Source: Lutibacter maritimus (lineage in GTDB: Bacteria > Bacteroidota > Bacteroidia > Flavobacteriales > Flavobacteriaceae). Taken from it: a stretch of DNA of 64,000 nucleotides. The translations under genes were made by a program, and so were the position numbers. The stretch is from NCBI RefSeq assembly GCF_900116115.1, contig NZ_FOZP01000004.1, positions 246,675 through 310,674 of the forward strand, written 5' to 3'. The notes beneath the pieces are model-generated. The model was not told the DNA's origin. It ran no database searches and was given only the letters and a program-made list of their open reading frames with translations. Shown here piece by piece: positions 18,375-27,683 of the stretch. Numbering within the stretch: the first letter of the stretch is position 1; each line of letters begins with the position of its first letter.

Positions 18375-19658
18375 TCACAACTTTCCATTTACTTTCCCTT
18401 TCAACACTCCTTTTACATCATAAATAATACCGTTTTTCTTTAAATATTTTTCAAAATCTATCTCCAAAAATTGTGTATGCGCTACTGTTAATACAATTCC
18501 ATCAAACTTATTTTGGGGCATATTTTTAACGGTTGCCACATTGTATTCTTGTTGAACCTCCTCTGGATTTGCCCAAGGATCAAAAATTACGACCTCACTT
18601 CCAAAATCTTGTAAATTTTTAATTACGTCAATTACTTTTGTATTTCTAACATCAGGGCAGTTTTCTTTAAAAGTAATTCCTAACACCAAAACTTTCGATT
18701 TTTTTATTTCGATATTATTCTTCACCATTAGTTTAATAACCTCAGAAGCTACAAACAATCCCATACTGTCATTCACTCTCCTTCCTGCCAATATAATTTC
18801 AGGATGATAGCCAACTTCTTGTGCTTTTTGTGCCAAATAATACGGATCTACACCAATACAATGTCCGCCAACCAAGCCTGGCTTAAAAGGTAAAAAGTTC
18901 CATTTGGTACCTGCCGCCTCTAACACTGCTTGTGTATCTATATTTAAAATATTGAATATTTTAGCCAATTCATTTACAAATGCAATATTAATATCGCGTT
19001 GCGAATTTTCTATTACTTTGGCTGCTTCTGCTACTTTTATAGTTGGTGCTAAATGTGTTCCTGCAATAATTACAGAGGCATACAACTCATTCACCATTTT
19101 ACCAATTTCAGGTGTTGAACCTGAAGTTACTTTTAATATTTTTTCAACAGTGTGTTCTTTATCACCCGGATTAATACGTTCAGGTGAATACCCCACAAAA
19201 AAATCTGTATTGAATTGTAATCCTGAAACTTTTTCTAAAATTGGCACACAAACTTCTTCTGTTGCACCAGGATATACGGTAGATTCATAAATAACAATAG
19301 CGCCTTTTTTTAGCACTTTACCAACTGTTTCACTTGCTTTTATCAACGGAGTTAAATCTGGTTTGTTATTTTTATCAACAGGCGTTGGTACGGTAACTAT
19401 ATAAAACTGACAATTTTCTATTTCTGCTATTTTAGCTGTACAAAACAATCCCTTTTTAGTAGTTGTACTGGAAACCAAAACTTGTTGTAACAGTTCTTTT
19501 TCAACTTCTAAAGTATCATCAATTCCTTGATTTAATGCTTCAATTCTTTTGGTATTTATATCAAACCCTATGACAGGAAATTTAGTTGCAAATAATCTTG
19601 CCAAGGGTAACCCAACGTATCCCAAACCTATAATTGCTATTTTATTGTTTTCTTTCAT
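18375..19658 (-). CDS. Nucleotide-sugar dehydrogenase, TviB/WbpO type
   Basis: A 427-residue UDP-N-acetylhexosamine-type 6-dehydrogenase. The Rossmann motif is [20 protein letters not shown]. The catalytic Cys267 lies in [16 protein letters not shown], the His-Cys-Ile form typical of UDP-GlcNAc/UDP-GalNAc dehydrogenases (TviB, WbpO, CapL), in contrast to the Ser-Cys-Phe of the neighbouring ugd. The C-terminal domain has [16 protein letters not shown]. It would make an N-acetylhexosaminuronic acid, which is the substrate class of the WbpB-like enzyme three genes on. Whether it acts on GlcNAc or GalNAc cannot be told from the sequence. Confidence 0.85.
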   Translation of the reverse strand: MKENNKIAIIGLGYVGLPLARLFATKFPVIGFDINTKRIEALNQGIDDTLEVEKELLQQVLVSSTTTKKGLFCTAKIAEIENCQFYIVTVPTPVDKNNKPDLTPLIKASETVGKVLKKGAIVIYESTVYPGATEEVCVPILEKVSGLQFNTDFFVGYSPERINPGDKEHTVEKILKVTSGSTPEIGKMVNELYASVIIAGTHLAPTIKVAEAAKVIENSQRDINIAFVNELAKIFNILNIDTQAVLEAAGTKWNFLPFKPGLVGGHCIGVDPYYLAQKAQEVGYHPEIILAGRRVNDSMGLFVASEVIKLMVKNNIEIKKSKVLVLGITFKENCPDVRNTKVIDVIKNLQDFGSEVVIFDPWANPEEVQQEYNVATVKNMPQNKFDGIVLTVAHTQFLEIDFEKYLKKNGIIYDVKGVLKGKVNGKL

Positions 19659-19720
19659 TTTTAATTTTACTATGGTCTAAACTTTAACGTTTATAATCAA
19701 CTGCACTCAACACAGGTTTT

Positions 19721-19946
19721 GCTCCTTTTGAAACAGCTCCCCAGTCAAGCTGAGGATGACGGTTCATCACTCATCACTCATCACTCATCACTCTTTTTGA
19801 AACAGCTCCCCAATCAAGTTGAGGATGACGGTTGATCACGCTTCACGCTTTTTGAAACAGCTCCCCAGTCAAGCTGAGGATGACGGTTCATCACGCTTCA
19901 CGCTTCACTCATCACTCATCACTCACCACGCTTCACTCATCACTCC
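19721..19946. repeat. REP-like elements and heptamer repeats downstream of rfbB
   Basis: Three copies of the palindrome CAGCTCCCCAGTCAAGCTG, each followed by AGGATGACGG, lie at about 19736, 19803 and 19857. They are interleaved with heptamers TCATCAC, TTCACGC and TTCACTC. The heptamer run continues to the rfbB stop codon at 19940-19942, which is itself a TGA of a heptamer. The palindromes belong to the same broad family (AG-N-TCCC...GGATGACG) as the two large arrays. Confidence 0.8.
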
Positions 19947-20950
19947 TTATACTTTTCCAAATACCATTTTACCGTTTTCTCAATTCCTGAATCAAAATCT
20001 TCTTGGGCTTCCCAGCCTAATTCATTTTCAATTTTTGAAGCGTCAATAGCATATCTAAAATCATGACCTGCACGATCTGTTACATAGGTTATTTGATTTT
20101 TATAACTACCTTCTTTCGGTTGTATTTTATCTAATAGTTCACAAATTTTAGCAGCTATATCATTGTTATTTTGTTCATTTTTTCCACCAATATTATATAC
20201 TTGTCCGCTTACTCCTTTATGAAAAGCAACATCAATACCGTTGCAATGATCTTTTACATATAACCAATCACGCACATTACTTCCATCACCATAAATAGGA
20301 ATTTGCTCACCTGCTAATGCTTTTCTAATGACTGTAGGAATTAGTTTTTCATCATGTTGTTTTGGACCATAATTATTTGAGCAATTGGTTATTATGGTAT
20401 TCATTCCGTAGGTGTGATGGTAACTTCTAACAATAAAATCGCTACTTGCTTTGGATGCGCTGTAAGGTGAATTTGGTGCATACGGAGTTTGCTCTGTAAA
20501 CAACCCAGTTTTTCCTAATGTACCATACACTTCATCTGTTGATACGTGTAAAAAACGGCTTTCTTCAAAACCATTTTTTAGTTGAAAAGGCTTATCCATC
20601 CAATATTTGTAAGCTACATCTAATAAGGTAAATGTTCCTTTTACATTGGTTTCAATAAAAACTCCTGGATCTGTAATTGAATTATCTACATGAGATTCTG
20701 CCGCTAAATGAATAACATTGTTAATATAATAATGCTGAAAAATACGTTCAACCAAACTTCTATCGCAAATATTTCCGTTTACAAAGGTGAAATTTTTGGC
20801 GTTTTGCACTTTTTTTAAATTATGAATATCTCCAGCATAGGTTAATAAATCTAGCACCACAAACTTATATGTTGGGTGTTTTTCTATCAATAGTTCTACT
20901 AAATTAGATCCTATAAAACCTGCGCCTCCTGTAATTAAAATTGATTTCAT
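19940..20950 (-). CDS. rfbB: dTDP-glucose 4,6-dehydratase
   Basis: A 336-residue extended short-chain dehydrogenase (RmlB). It has the NAD-binding GGAGFIGSNLVELLI motif, the STDEVYGTLG active-site segment, the YSASKASSD catalytic Tyr-x-x-x-Lys, and NVRDWLYVKDHCNG in the substrate domain. It converts dTDP-glucose to dTDP-4-keto-6-deoxyglucose, the branch point for rhamnose and for 4-amino-4,6-dideoxy sugars. It lies 15 bases downstream of rfbD in the cluster rfbA-rfbC-rfbD-rfbB. Confidence 0.95.
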   Translation of the reverse strand: MKSILITGGAGFIGSNLVELLIEKHPTYKFVVLDLLTYAGDIHNLKKVQNAKNFTFVNGNICDRSLVERIFQHYYINNVIHLAAESHVDNSITDPGVFIETNVKGTFTLLDVAYKYWMDKPFQLKNGFEESRFLHVSTDEVYGTLGKTGLFTEQTPYAPNSPYSASKASSDFIVRSYHHTYGMNTIITNCSNNYGPKQHDEKLIPTVIRKALAGEQIPIYGDGSNVRDWLYVKDHCNGIDVAFHKGVSGQVYNIGGKNEQNNNDIAAKICELLDKIQPKEGSYKNQITYVTDRAGHDFRYAIDASKIENELGWEAQEDFDSGIEKTVKWYLEKYKE

Positions 20951-20965
20951 AATTATTATTTTTAG

Positions 20966-21856
20966 TTAAGAATGTTTTGGTTCACCTTCTTTAATTTCAT
21001 TTATTTTTTTTAAACAATTTATTAGTGCATCCTGCCAAGTAGGTATGTTTATTTGAAACGTATTTTTAATTTTTTCAGTATTTAATAAACTAAAATTTGG
21101 TCGATATGCTTTTGAATTAAATTCTTTTGATGTAATTGGCAGCACTGTACAGTTCCTTTTTGAAATTTTTATAATTTCTTGTGCAAATTGAAACCAACTG
21201 CATTTTCCTTGATTTGAGAAATGGAAAATTTCAACATTTTTACAGTCAATTTTAGGTACAATAGTTAAAATTACTTTAGCCAAATCTGCTGCATTTGTTG
21301 GTGATCCAATTTGGTCATTTACCACTTTAATTTCATTGCGCTCCTTACTTAATTTCAATATTGTTTTCACAAAATTATGTCCAGAAACTGCATACAACCA
21401 TGAAGTTCTGATAATAATTGAATTTTCAGGATTTATTTTTAGCAATGCTTTTTCTCCTAAATCTTTCGATTTCCCATATTGATTTTTTGGGTTTGTAAGA
21501 ACTGTTTCACTATAAGGGATTTGAGAAGTGCCATCAAAAACATAGTCTGTTGAAATATGAATTAATTTTAAAGCGTGTTTTTTGGCGATTTCGGCCATAT
21601 TTTTAACGGCTTCAAAATTAATTTTATTGGATATTTCAACCTCATCTTCAGCTTTATCAACATTGGTATAAGCAGCACAATTTATAATTATATCAATTTT
21701 ATTGTTTATAATAAAATTTTCTACTGCACTAAAATTAGTAATATCCAGCGAATCTGTATCCGTTAAAAACAGTTTAAAATGTGGAAACTGACCATTTATA
21801 GCTGCCAATTCAGTTCCTAATTGCCCTTTTGAGCCTGTAATTAAAATATTACTCAT
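20966..21856 (-). CDS. rfbD: dTDP-4-dehydrorhamnose reductase
   Basis: A 296-residue RmlD. It reduces dTDP-4-keto-rhamnose to dTDP-L-rhamnose. Motifs are ILITGSKGQLGTELAAI at the N-terminus, STDYVFDGTS, the YGKSKDLGE Tyr-x-x-x-Lys, and RTSWLYAVSGHNFVKTIL. It overlaps the upstream rfbC gene by 8 bases, so the two are probably translated together. Confidence 0.93.
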   Translation of the reverse strand: MSNILITGSKGQLGTELAAINGQFPHFKLFLTDTDSLDITNFSAVENFIINNKIDIIINCAAYTNVDKAEDEVEISNKINFEAVKNMAEIAKKHALKLIHISTDYVFDGTSQIPYSETVLTNPKNQYGKSKDLGEKALLKINPENSIIIRTSWLYAVSGHNFVKTILKLSKERNEIKVVNDQIGSPTNAADLAKVILTIVPKIDCKNVEIFHFSNQGKCSWFQFAQEIIKISKRNCTVLPITSKEFNSKAYRPNFSLLNTEKIKNTFQINIPTWQDALINCLKKINEIKEGEPKHS

Positions 21857-22421
21857 TTATATTGTGCTCTTTTTCAAACAAATCTGCTTTTGCAAAAGCT
21901 GGTTGTATGGTATCTTTTTCAGAAATAATTAATTTATCAATTGGATAATTCCAATCAATATTTAGTTGTGGATCATTAAAAATAATTCCACGTTCACTTT
22001 GTTTATGGTAATAATTATCTACTTTATAGCTAAAAATGGCAGTATCACTTAAAACTACATAGCCATGTGCAAATCCTTTAGGAACTAAAAGTTGCTGTTT
22101 ATTTTTATCGTTTAACTCAATAGCCACGTGCTTTCCAAATGTTGGTGAGCCTTTTCTAATATCAACAACCACATCTAATACACTTCCTTGAATAACACGT
22201 ACTAATTTTGTTTGTGCAAATGGGGGCAATTGATAATGTAAACCTCTTAAAACACCTTTGGTAGATTTTGCTTCGTTATCTTGTATAAACGCTAATTGAT
22301 AGCCTAAGGCATTTTCAAGCGTTTCTTTTTTATAAATTTCGCAAAAATAACCTCTTTCATCAGCAAATACTGTTGGCTCTACTAGTAAAACTTGTGGAAT
22401 ATCGGTTTTAATTAATTTCAT
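21849..22421 (-). CDS. rfbC: dTDP-4-dehydrorhamnose 3,5-epimerase
   Basis: A 190-residue cupin-type epimerase (RmlC) that converts dTDP-4-keto-6-deoxyglucose to dTDP-4-keto-rhamnose. Diagnostic segments are ADERGYFCEIYKKE, STKGVLRGLHYQ with the catalytic His, KLVRVIQGSVLDVVVDIRKGS and VPKGFAHGYVVLSD. It starts 2 bases after the rfbA stop. Confidence 0.94.
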   Translation of the reverse strand: MKLIKTDIPQVLLVEPTVFADERGYFCEIYKKETLENALGYQLAFIQDNEAKSTKGVLRGLHYQLPPFAQTKLVRVIQGSVLDVVVDIRKGSPTFGKHVAIELNDKNKQQLLVPKGFAHGYVVLSDTAIFSYKVDNYYHKQSERGIIFNDPQLNIDWNYPIDKLIISEKDTIQPAFAKADLFEKEHNINE

Positions 22422-22423
22422 TT

Positions 22424-23296
22424 TTATTTGATTAGTTTCAATAAATATTTTCCGTAATCATTTCCTTTATATGCTTCAGCAATAGTAAGCAGTTGTGCTT
22501 TTGAGATATAGCCTTTTTCAAATGCAATTTCTTCAATACAAGCAACTTTTAAACCTTGTCTTTTTTCTATCGTTTGAATAAAATTAGAAGCTTCTAGTAA
22601 AGAGTCTTGTGTGCCGGTATCTAACCAAGCATAACCTCTTCCCATTTTATTTAATTTTAAATTTTTAGCATTTAAATAGGTTTGGTTAACGGTGGTTATT
22701 TCTAATTCACCACGCGCACTTGGTTTGATGTTTTTTGCAATTTCAACCACACTGTTTGGATAAAAATATAAGCCTACAACAGCATAATTACTTTTGGGTT
22801 CTATTGGTTTTTCTTCAATAGAAATTACTGTACCTTCTTTATCAAATTCTGCAACTCCGTAGCGTTCAGGGTCTTGCACATAATATCCAAAAATAGTTGC
22901 CTTTTGTTCTGTAGATACCGTTGTTAAAGCATCTTCTAATAAATTTTCAAGACCAGCGCCATAAAAAATATTGTCGCCTAATATTAAACAAACATCATCA
23001 TTTCCAATAAATTCTTCGCCTAAAATAAAAGCTTGTGCTAAACCATCTGGCGATGGTTGTTCTTTGTATGAAAATTGCATTCCTAAAGATGAGCCATCAC
23101 CAAATAATTTTTTAAAATTTGGCAAATCTTGTGGCGTAGAAATTATTAAAACCTCAGTAATTCCAGATAACATTAATATAGATAACGGATAGTAAACCAT
23201 TGGTTTATCATAAATTGACAACAGTTGCTTTGATGTTCCTTTAGTGATTGGGTATAGTCGTGTTCCTGAACCTCCGGCTAAAATAATTCCTTTCAT
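22424..23296 (-). CDS. rfbA: Glucose-1-phosphate thymidylyltransferase
   Basis: A 290-residue RmlA that makes dTDP-glucose from glucose-1-phosphate and dTTP. The nucleotidyltransferase signature is [27 protein letters not shown] provides the metal Asp, and [10 protein letters not shown] and [17 protein letters not shown] are typical of the short RmlA form. It is the first gene of the whole minus-strand polysaccharide locus. The 208-base gap before it is shared with the divergent Nudix-type regulator gene. Confidence 0.95.
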   Translation of the reverse strand: MKGIILAGGSGTRLYPITKGTSKQLLSIYDKPMVYYPLSILMLSGITEVLIISTPQDLPNFKKLFGDGSSLGMQFSYKEQPSPDGLAQAFILGEEFIGNDDVCLILGDNIFYGAGLENLLEDALTTVSTEQKATIFGYYVQDPERYGVAEFDKEGTVISIEEKPIEPKSNYAVVGLYFYPNSVVEIAKNIKPSARGELEITTVNQTYLNAKNLKLNKMGRGYAWLDTGTQDSLLEASNFIQTIEKRQGLKVACIEEIAFEKGYISKAQLLTIAEAYKGNDYGKYLLKLIK

Positions 23297-23459
23297 ATCT
23301 ATTTAAATATTGTATTGTGCGAAATTAACCAATTCTAACTGAATATCATTACATTCAAGCACCAATTTAAAATTGACAATTATTCGTTTAAAATTTAATT
23401 ATAGTGTACAAAATAGCATTTTAAATTTTTTTAAAACACTTAGTTTATACTATTTTTTA

Positions 23460-23478
23460 AAACGTATTGATTACATTT
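23460..23478. promoter_or_regulatory. Predicted operator of the Nudix-type regulator (site 1)
   Basis: A 19-base palindrome AAACGTAT-TGA-TTACATTT (8-3-8), 27 bases upstream of the regulator start. It matches the palindrome in front of galT in architecture and in 14 of 16 half-site bases when either strand order is allowed. A further TTACATTT half-site follows at 23481. It suggests autoregulation. Confidence 0.6.
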
Positions 23479-23504
23479 TATTACATTTACAAAAATAAAA
23501 ATTC

Positions 23505-24209
23505 ATGAAATTAATAAACAACACCGATATTTATACCGTACAACAAAATATTTTAGTTGCTGTTGACTGTATTATTTTTGGGTTTGATTCTAAAAAATTA
23601 AAATTATTACTTTTTAAAAGAAAAGTAGCGCCATCAAAAGGTTTATGGTCGTTAATAGGCGCATTTATTAAAGACGACCAATCAGTTGATGAAGGCGCAA
23701 AACAAATTTTATTTGAAACAACAGGTTTAAAAGATATTTATTTAGAACAACTTAAAACCTACGGAAATGTACATAGAGATATTGCAGGAAGAGTCATTTC
23801 TATTGCCTATTACAGTTTAATTAGTGTTCGTGAATTTGAATTGGAAAGTGTTGAAAAATATGATGCACATTGGTTTGATTTAGATGAACTTCCGAATTTA
23901 ATTTTTGACCATGGTGAAATGGTTGCAGATGCGATTAAACAATTAAAAACTAAAGCAAAACACCAACCTATTGGTTTTAATTTGTTACCAAAGTATTTTA
24001 CAATTCCTGAATTGCAAATATTATATGAAAGCATTTACCAACAAGAACTAGATGCTAGAAACTTCAGAAAAAAAATATTATCTCTTGATATATTAACCAA
24101 AACCAATAAAAAAGATAAATCTGGTTCAAAAAAAGGCGCTTTTCTATATACTTTTAATAAAGAAAAGTTTGATGCCCTTATTGCTGAAGGACTTAATTTT
24201 GAAATTTAA
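23505..24209 (+). CDS. Nudix-domain transcriptional regulator (NrtR/AraR type)
   Basis: A 234-residue protein with an N-terminal Nudix-like domain (residues about 12-140) and a C-terminal winged helix (about 155-230). The stretch KGLWSLIGAFIKDDQSVDEG is the Nudix box region, but the catalytic REUxEExGU core is replaced by KQILFETTG, so it is probably a ligand sensor rather than a hydrolase. The C-terminal FNLLPKYFTIPELQILYESI is the helix-turn-helix start typical of NrtR/AraR regulators. In Bacteroidota such proteins control sugar catabolism, e.g. AraR for arabinose. galT follows 79 bases later with a matching operator, so galactose or a UDP-sugar is a likely signal. Confidence 0.85.
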   Translation: MKLINNTDIYTVQQNILVAVDCIIFGFDSKKLKLLLFKRKVAPSKGLWSLIGAFIKDDQSVDEGAKQILFETTGLKDIYLEQLKTYGNVHRDIAGRVISIAYYSLISVREFELESVEKYDAHWFDLDELPNLIFDHGEMVADAIKQLKTKAKHQPIGFNLLPKYFTIPELQILYESIYQQELDARNFRKKILSLDILTKTNKKDKSGSKKGAFLYTFNKEKFDALIAEGLNFEI

Positions 24210-24229
24210 TATTCAAGCTAACTTTAGTT

Positions 24230-24268
24230 AAATGTAATTTTTACGTTTAAAATATTTTCATATCTTTG
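24230..24268 (+). promoter_or_regulatory. galT promoter with predicted operator (site 2)
   Basis: The palindrome AAATGTAA-TTT-TTACGTTT (24230-24248, 8-3-8) lies just upstream of a -7 element TATCTTTG (24261-24268), which fits TAnnTTTG. galT starts at 24289. The palindrome covers the position of the -33 region, as expected for a repressor site. Its partner is at 23460-23478. Confidence 0.6.
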
Positions 24269-24288
24269 ACCTATTAAATAGCAACTAT

Positions 24289-25302
24289 ATGAATCAGCAT
24301 TTTGACAATACGCCGCACAAACGTTTAAACATTTTAACAGGTGAATGGATATTAGTTTCACCACATAGAACAAAACGTCCTTGGCAAGGCAAAAATGAAA
24401 CTACGCATACGTTGAAAAAAATTGCGCACGATCCAAATTGCTATTTATGCGCTACAAATACAAGAATTAATGGCAAAATAAATCCAGATTATAAGAACAC
24501 TTTTGTATTTCCAAATGATTTTGGGGCAATTTTACCAGACAATGAAAAATTTAATTACAACGAAGGTTTATTAAAAGCAGCCAGTGAAACAGGAATATGC
24601 CGAGTAATTTGCTTTTCACCAAATCATTCAGAAACATTACCTGATATGGAAATTTCAGCCATTGAAAAAGTAATTGAAGTTTGGCAAAAACAATATAAAG
24701 AATTAGGCAGTATGCCTAATATAAATCATGTGCAAATTTTTGAAAATAAAGGAGCTATTATGGGGTGTAGCAATCCACATCCACACGGACAAATTTGGGC
24801 GCAACAATCTATTCCAAATGAAGTTCTTAAAAAAACCGAAAAGCAATTAGCATATTTTTCTAAAAATAATAAAAGTTTATTGGTTGATTACATAACGCAA
24901 GAATTAGAATTAAAAGAACGCATTATTTTTGAAAACAACACCTTTGTAAGTTTGGTGCCTTTTTGGGCAGTTTGGCCTTATGAAGTAATGATTCTTCCAA
25001 AAAGACACATTGAACATGTAGGTTTATTAACAGCAAAAGAAAAAACAGATTACGCTGAACAAATAAAAGTAGTGACCCAGAAATACGATAAATTATTTGA
25101 CACTTCATTTCCGTATTCATCAGGAATTCATCAATCACCTACTGATAAAGAATACCCAGAGTGGCACTTTCATATGAGTTTTTATCCACCTTTATTGCGT
25201 TCTGCAACTGTAAAAAAGTTTATGGTTGGGTATGAAATGTTTGGTATGCCACAAAGAGATATTACAGCAGAAACTGCCGCTAAAAGTTTGAAAGCACTTT
25301 AA
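24289..25302 (+). CDS. galT: Galactose-1-phosphate uridylyltransferase
   Basis: A 337-residue GalT of the Leloir pathway, exchanging UMP between UDP-glucose and galactose-1-phosphate. The active-site HPH is His164-Pro-His166 in SNPHPHGQIWAQ. The zinc-site cysteines are in DPNCYLCATN near residue 50. SGIHQSPTD and EWHFHMSFYPP complete the C-terminal His cluster. No galactokinase, epimerase or mutarotase gene lies beside it, so the pathway is completed elsewhere or the enzyme has a more limited role. The downstream EamA gene is convergent. Confidence 0.93.
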   Translation: MNQHFDNTPHKRLNILTGEWILVSPHRTKRPWQGKNETTHTLKKIAHDPNCYLCATNTRINGKINPDYKNTFVFPNDFGAILPDNEKFNYNEGLLKAASETGICRVICFSPNHSETLPDMEISAIEKVIEVWQKQYKELGSMPNINHVQIFENKGAIMGCSNPHPHGQIWAQQSIPNEVLKKTEKQLAYFSKNNKSLLVDYITQELELKERIIFENNTFVSLVPFWAVWPYEVMILPKRHIEHVGLLTAKEKTDYAEQIKVVTQKYDKLFDTSFPYSSGIHQSPTDKEYPEWHFHMSFYPPLLRSATVKKFMVGYEMFGMPQRDITAETAAKSLKAL

Positions 25303-25398
25303 ACTAATATTAATTAAACTGCTGTAAAAATTCAGTTACTCATTCCTGATTATTAATTGAAATGTTGAATTATGTAAATAGTATGATTTTCAACTATT

Positions 25399-26328
25399 TT
25401 ATATCGTCTTTTGTTTCTTAAATCTGGCAAACATCACCATTTTCTTTTTAGTATTTATAAAGTAAACTCCTGATAATAAAATAATAGCTGCAATAATTGA
25501 CTGAGGCGTAATTACTTCATTTAAAAAATACCAGCCAAGTAGCATTGCTATCACAGGATTTACATACGTAGATGTTGCAACTTTCTCTGGAGAAACTGAT
25601 TTTAGCAAATAATTAAATGAAGTAAAAGCAACAATACTTCCAAAAATAATTAAACCAAGCATAGATAATTGCACATGCGTACTCCAGTTAATTGGATTTG
25701 ACCAAGATTCCCCAAAAGCTAAACTTGCTATAAGCAACATACTACCACCCGTAAGCATTTGATATCCTGTATTTACAAAAAAATTGGAAGGCAAATCGGC
25801 TTTTGTAACAAATAAACTACCATAACCCCAACTTAACATACACACAAAAATCATAATCATTCCAAGTGTCATACCTTCTTTGGCTATCAACCCATTTTGA
25901 TTTACTAATAAAAATATACCTACTATACCTAAAATAACACCTACAATTGACATGGGCAGAATTTTTTTGCCTTCTAAAAAGCGCATCATTAACAAAACTA
26001 TTAAAGGTTGTGCTGAAATTTGTAAAGCAGCAAAACTACTATCTACATATTTTAATGCCCAAACCACAACACCGTTACCAAAAGTTAAAAATAAAAAACC
26101 TGTAATGGCTGTATTTACTAATTGAATTCTGGTGATACCTAATTTAATACCTATAATTTTAGCAATGATAACAATAAGTAATCCCGCAATTAAAAAGCGT
26201 ATAGCGGCTAACATAAAAGGCGGTAATTCTGTAACCGCAATTTTATTTAGCAAATAGGTTGACCCCCAAATAACATAAATAGAAAAAAAAGCAATTACAA
26301 TTAAAATAGGGTTTTTAGAATCCTTCAT
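25399..26328 (-). CDS. EamA/RhaT-family drug/metabolite transporter
   Basis: A ten-helix inner-membrane transporter of the DMT superfamily with two EamA repeats. The start is placed at the ATG at 26326-26328 (309 residues), because MKDSKNPILIVIAFFSIY begins the family-typical first helix with IWGSTYLLNKIAV. A further 36 in-frame codons upstream are low-complexity and unlike the family. Conserved segments are AAIRFLIAG, FGNGVVVWALKYVDSS and VNPVIAMLLGWYFLNE. The substrate is unknown; amino acid or metabolite export is common in the family. Confidence 0.82.
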   Translation of the reverse strand: MKDSKNPILIVIAFFSIYVIWGSTYLLNKIAVTELPPFMLAAIRFLIAGLLIVIIAKIIGIKLGITRIQLVNTAITGFLFLTFGNGVVVWALKYVDSSFAALQISAQPLIVLLMMRFLEGKKILPMSIVGVILGIVGIFLLVNQNGLIAKEGMTLGMIMIFVCMLSWGYGSLFVTKADLPSNFFVNTGYQMLTGGSMLLIASLAFGESWSNPINWSTHVQLSMLGLIIFGSIVAFTSFNYLLKSVSPEKVATSTYVNPVIAMLLGWYFLNEVITPQSIIAAIILLSGVYFINTKKKMVMFARFKKQKTI

Positions 26329-26459
26329 TTGTTTAAAATAAGAAAGTTCAATATTAAGAAAACTAAATGATATCTTAATAAATAAATATACCAAACTGAA
26401 ACTTATAGTTTTATCAAAAAATACTATTTTTAACACTCTAATAAAAAATATAAAAATTT

Positions 26460-27632
26460 ATGAAAAATTTAAAAACCCTTAGCTTATTATTTTGTTTAAC
26501 TACCTTTTTAATAAGTTGTGAAAAAGATGTAACAGAAGTTATAGATACTGCTACGCTTCAAGATACTGAAATAAACCAACTTCAAAATTCTAAAATTTCA
26601 TTTTTAAACTTACTTAAAAACAAGCAATTATTTTCAAAAAACAGTAATTATACTGCTCAAAAATCCTCCAAATTAAATTCACCACTATTAAGACCTTCTG
26701 GTGAAGCAGTAGCGCAATTTTATTTAAATGATGAAGCAGCGTTTGATTGCAGCGGAGAAATGCAAATTGAAGATTTTTCTAAGATTGAAACTTATGAAGA
26801 TGTTTTGGAAATTTATGACATTGACGGTGTTCTTGATGAAAATACCATATTGGGAGATGAAGAAAACACCTATATTGAACAAGGTGATATTGTAAGTGGT
26901 ATACAATTTTCTACTTCTGAAGAATATTTATGGTTTATCCTAAATTCAAATTTTGAAGAATTCTTTAATATATCTTTCAATTCTGCTTTTTTCAATGCTT
27001 CTTCAGCTCCATTAGAAGTTACTTTTGAAAACAATAACATTAATGCCATCACCATGAGACTACTTTTAGAAAATGGCATTACAACATCTATTTATGCAGT
27101 TGATGAGGATGGTAATTTATTAGGAGAAATAGCTATTAGTCCAATGTCTGAAGAATATGAAGAAATTATAGACCAAATGGTATCTATAAAATCCACCCAA
27201 CCCATTAAAAAACTATATATTATAGCTGAAGAATCCTTTATATACCCTAACTTTTTTGGATTTGATTACATAACTTTTGGAGAATGTATTCCTGATTCTG
27301 ATAATGATGGTATTTTAAATAATGTAGATCCATATCCAAATTCAAATTTAAGTGAAACACTTTTTATTGATGAAATAAATACATCAATACTAAATAAATT
27401 TACGAAAACAAAAGGAGTAACAATGGCTGATGAAATGGATAACCTTATAAATGTAATAAACGCACAATATACAGGAGATAACTACAACCAACTGCACAAA
27501 AAGTTTGTTTCAGAAGTTGCAAAATTAAGTTATTACTGGTATAAAAGCAGATTAATTACAAGTAAAGAACGTTCAAAAATTTCTAGCTTTGCTTGGAGTT
27601 CAAACGTACCAAGTTTCCAGCAACCAGGATAA
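26460..27632 (+). CDS. Modular lipoprotein 1 (shared C-terminal module)
   Basis: A 390-residue predicted lipoprotein with a signal peptide ending at Cys20 (FLISCEKD). Residues about 70-270 form a beta-rich domain similar to that of the next gene: a FxCxxxMxxEDF start, a GDIxxGIxF element, and QPIKKLYII followed by FGFDYITFGEC near its end. Then comes a short acidic Ca-binding-like motif, DSDNDGILNNVDPYPNS. Residues about 305-390 are the helical module shared by all four genes (TMADEMDNLINVINAQYTGD, then LHKKF, LSYYWYK, ITSKERSKI). I do not recognise a function. A strong terminator follows. Confidence 0.75.
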   Translation: MKNLKTLSLLFCLTTFLISCEKDVTEVIDTATLQDTEINQLQNSKISFLNLLKNKQLFSKNSNYTAQKSSKLNSPLLRPSGEAVAQFYLNDEAAFDCSGEMQIEDFSKIETYEDVLEIYDIDGVLDENTILGDEENTYIEQGDIVSGIQFSTSEEYLWFILNSNFEEFFNISFNSAFFNASSAPLEVTFENNNINAITMRLLLENGITTSIYAVDEDGNLLGEIAISPMSEEYEEIIDQMVSIKSTQPIKKLYIIAEESFIYPNFFGFDYITFGECIPDSDNDGILNNVDPYPNSNLSETLFIDEINTSILNKFTKTKGVTMADEMDNLINVINAQYTGDNYNQLHKKFVSEVAKLSYYWYKSRLITSKERSKISSFAWSSNVPSFQQPG

Positions 27633-27650
27633 TTAAAATACCTAAATCGT

Positions 27651-27683
27651 AAAAAAGCATCTCAAAATTGAGATGCTTTTTTT
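27651..27683 (+). terminator. Intrinsic terminator after lipoprotein gene 1
   Basis: AAAAGCATCTCAA-AA-TTGAGATGCTTTT forms a 13-bp stem followed by a T run, 19 bases after the stop codon. The same GCATCTC stem recurs after lipoprotein gene 4. Confidence 0.88.

Noticed and set aside
1-23300. Insertion sequence or prophage within the polysaccharide locus
   Set aside because: No transposase, integrase or phage gene and no terminal repeats of an IS were seen; the repeats are short palindromes and heptamers.
26329-26436. 36-codon N-terminal extension of the EamA transporter
   Set aside because: The extension is low-complexity and lies before the family-typical first helix; the ATG at 26326-26328 is the better start.
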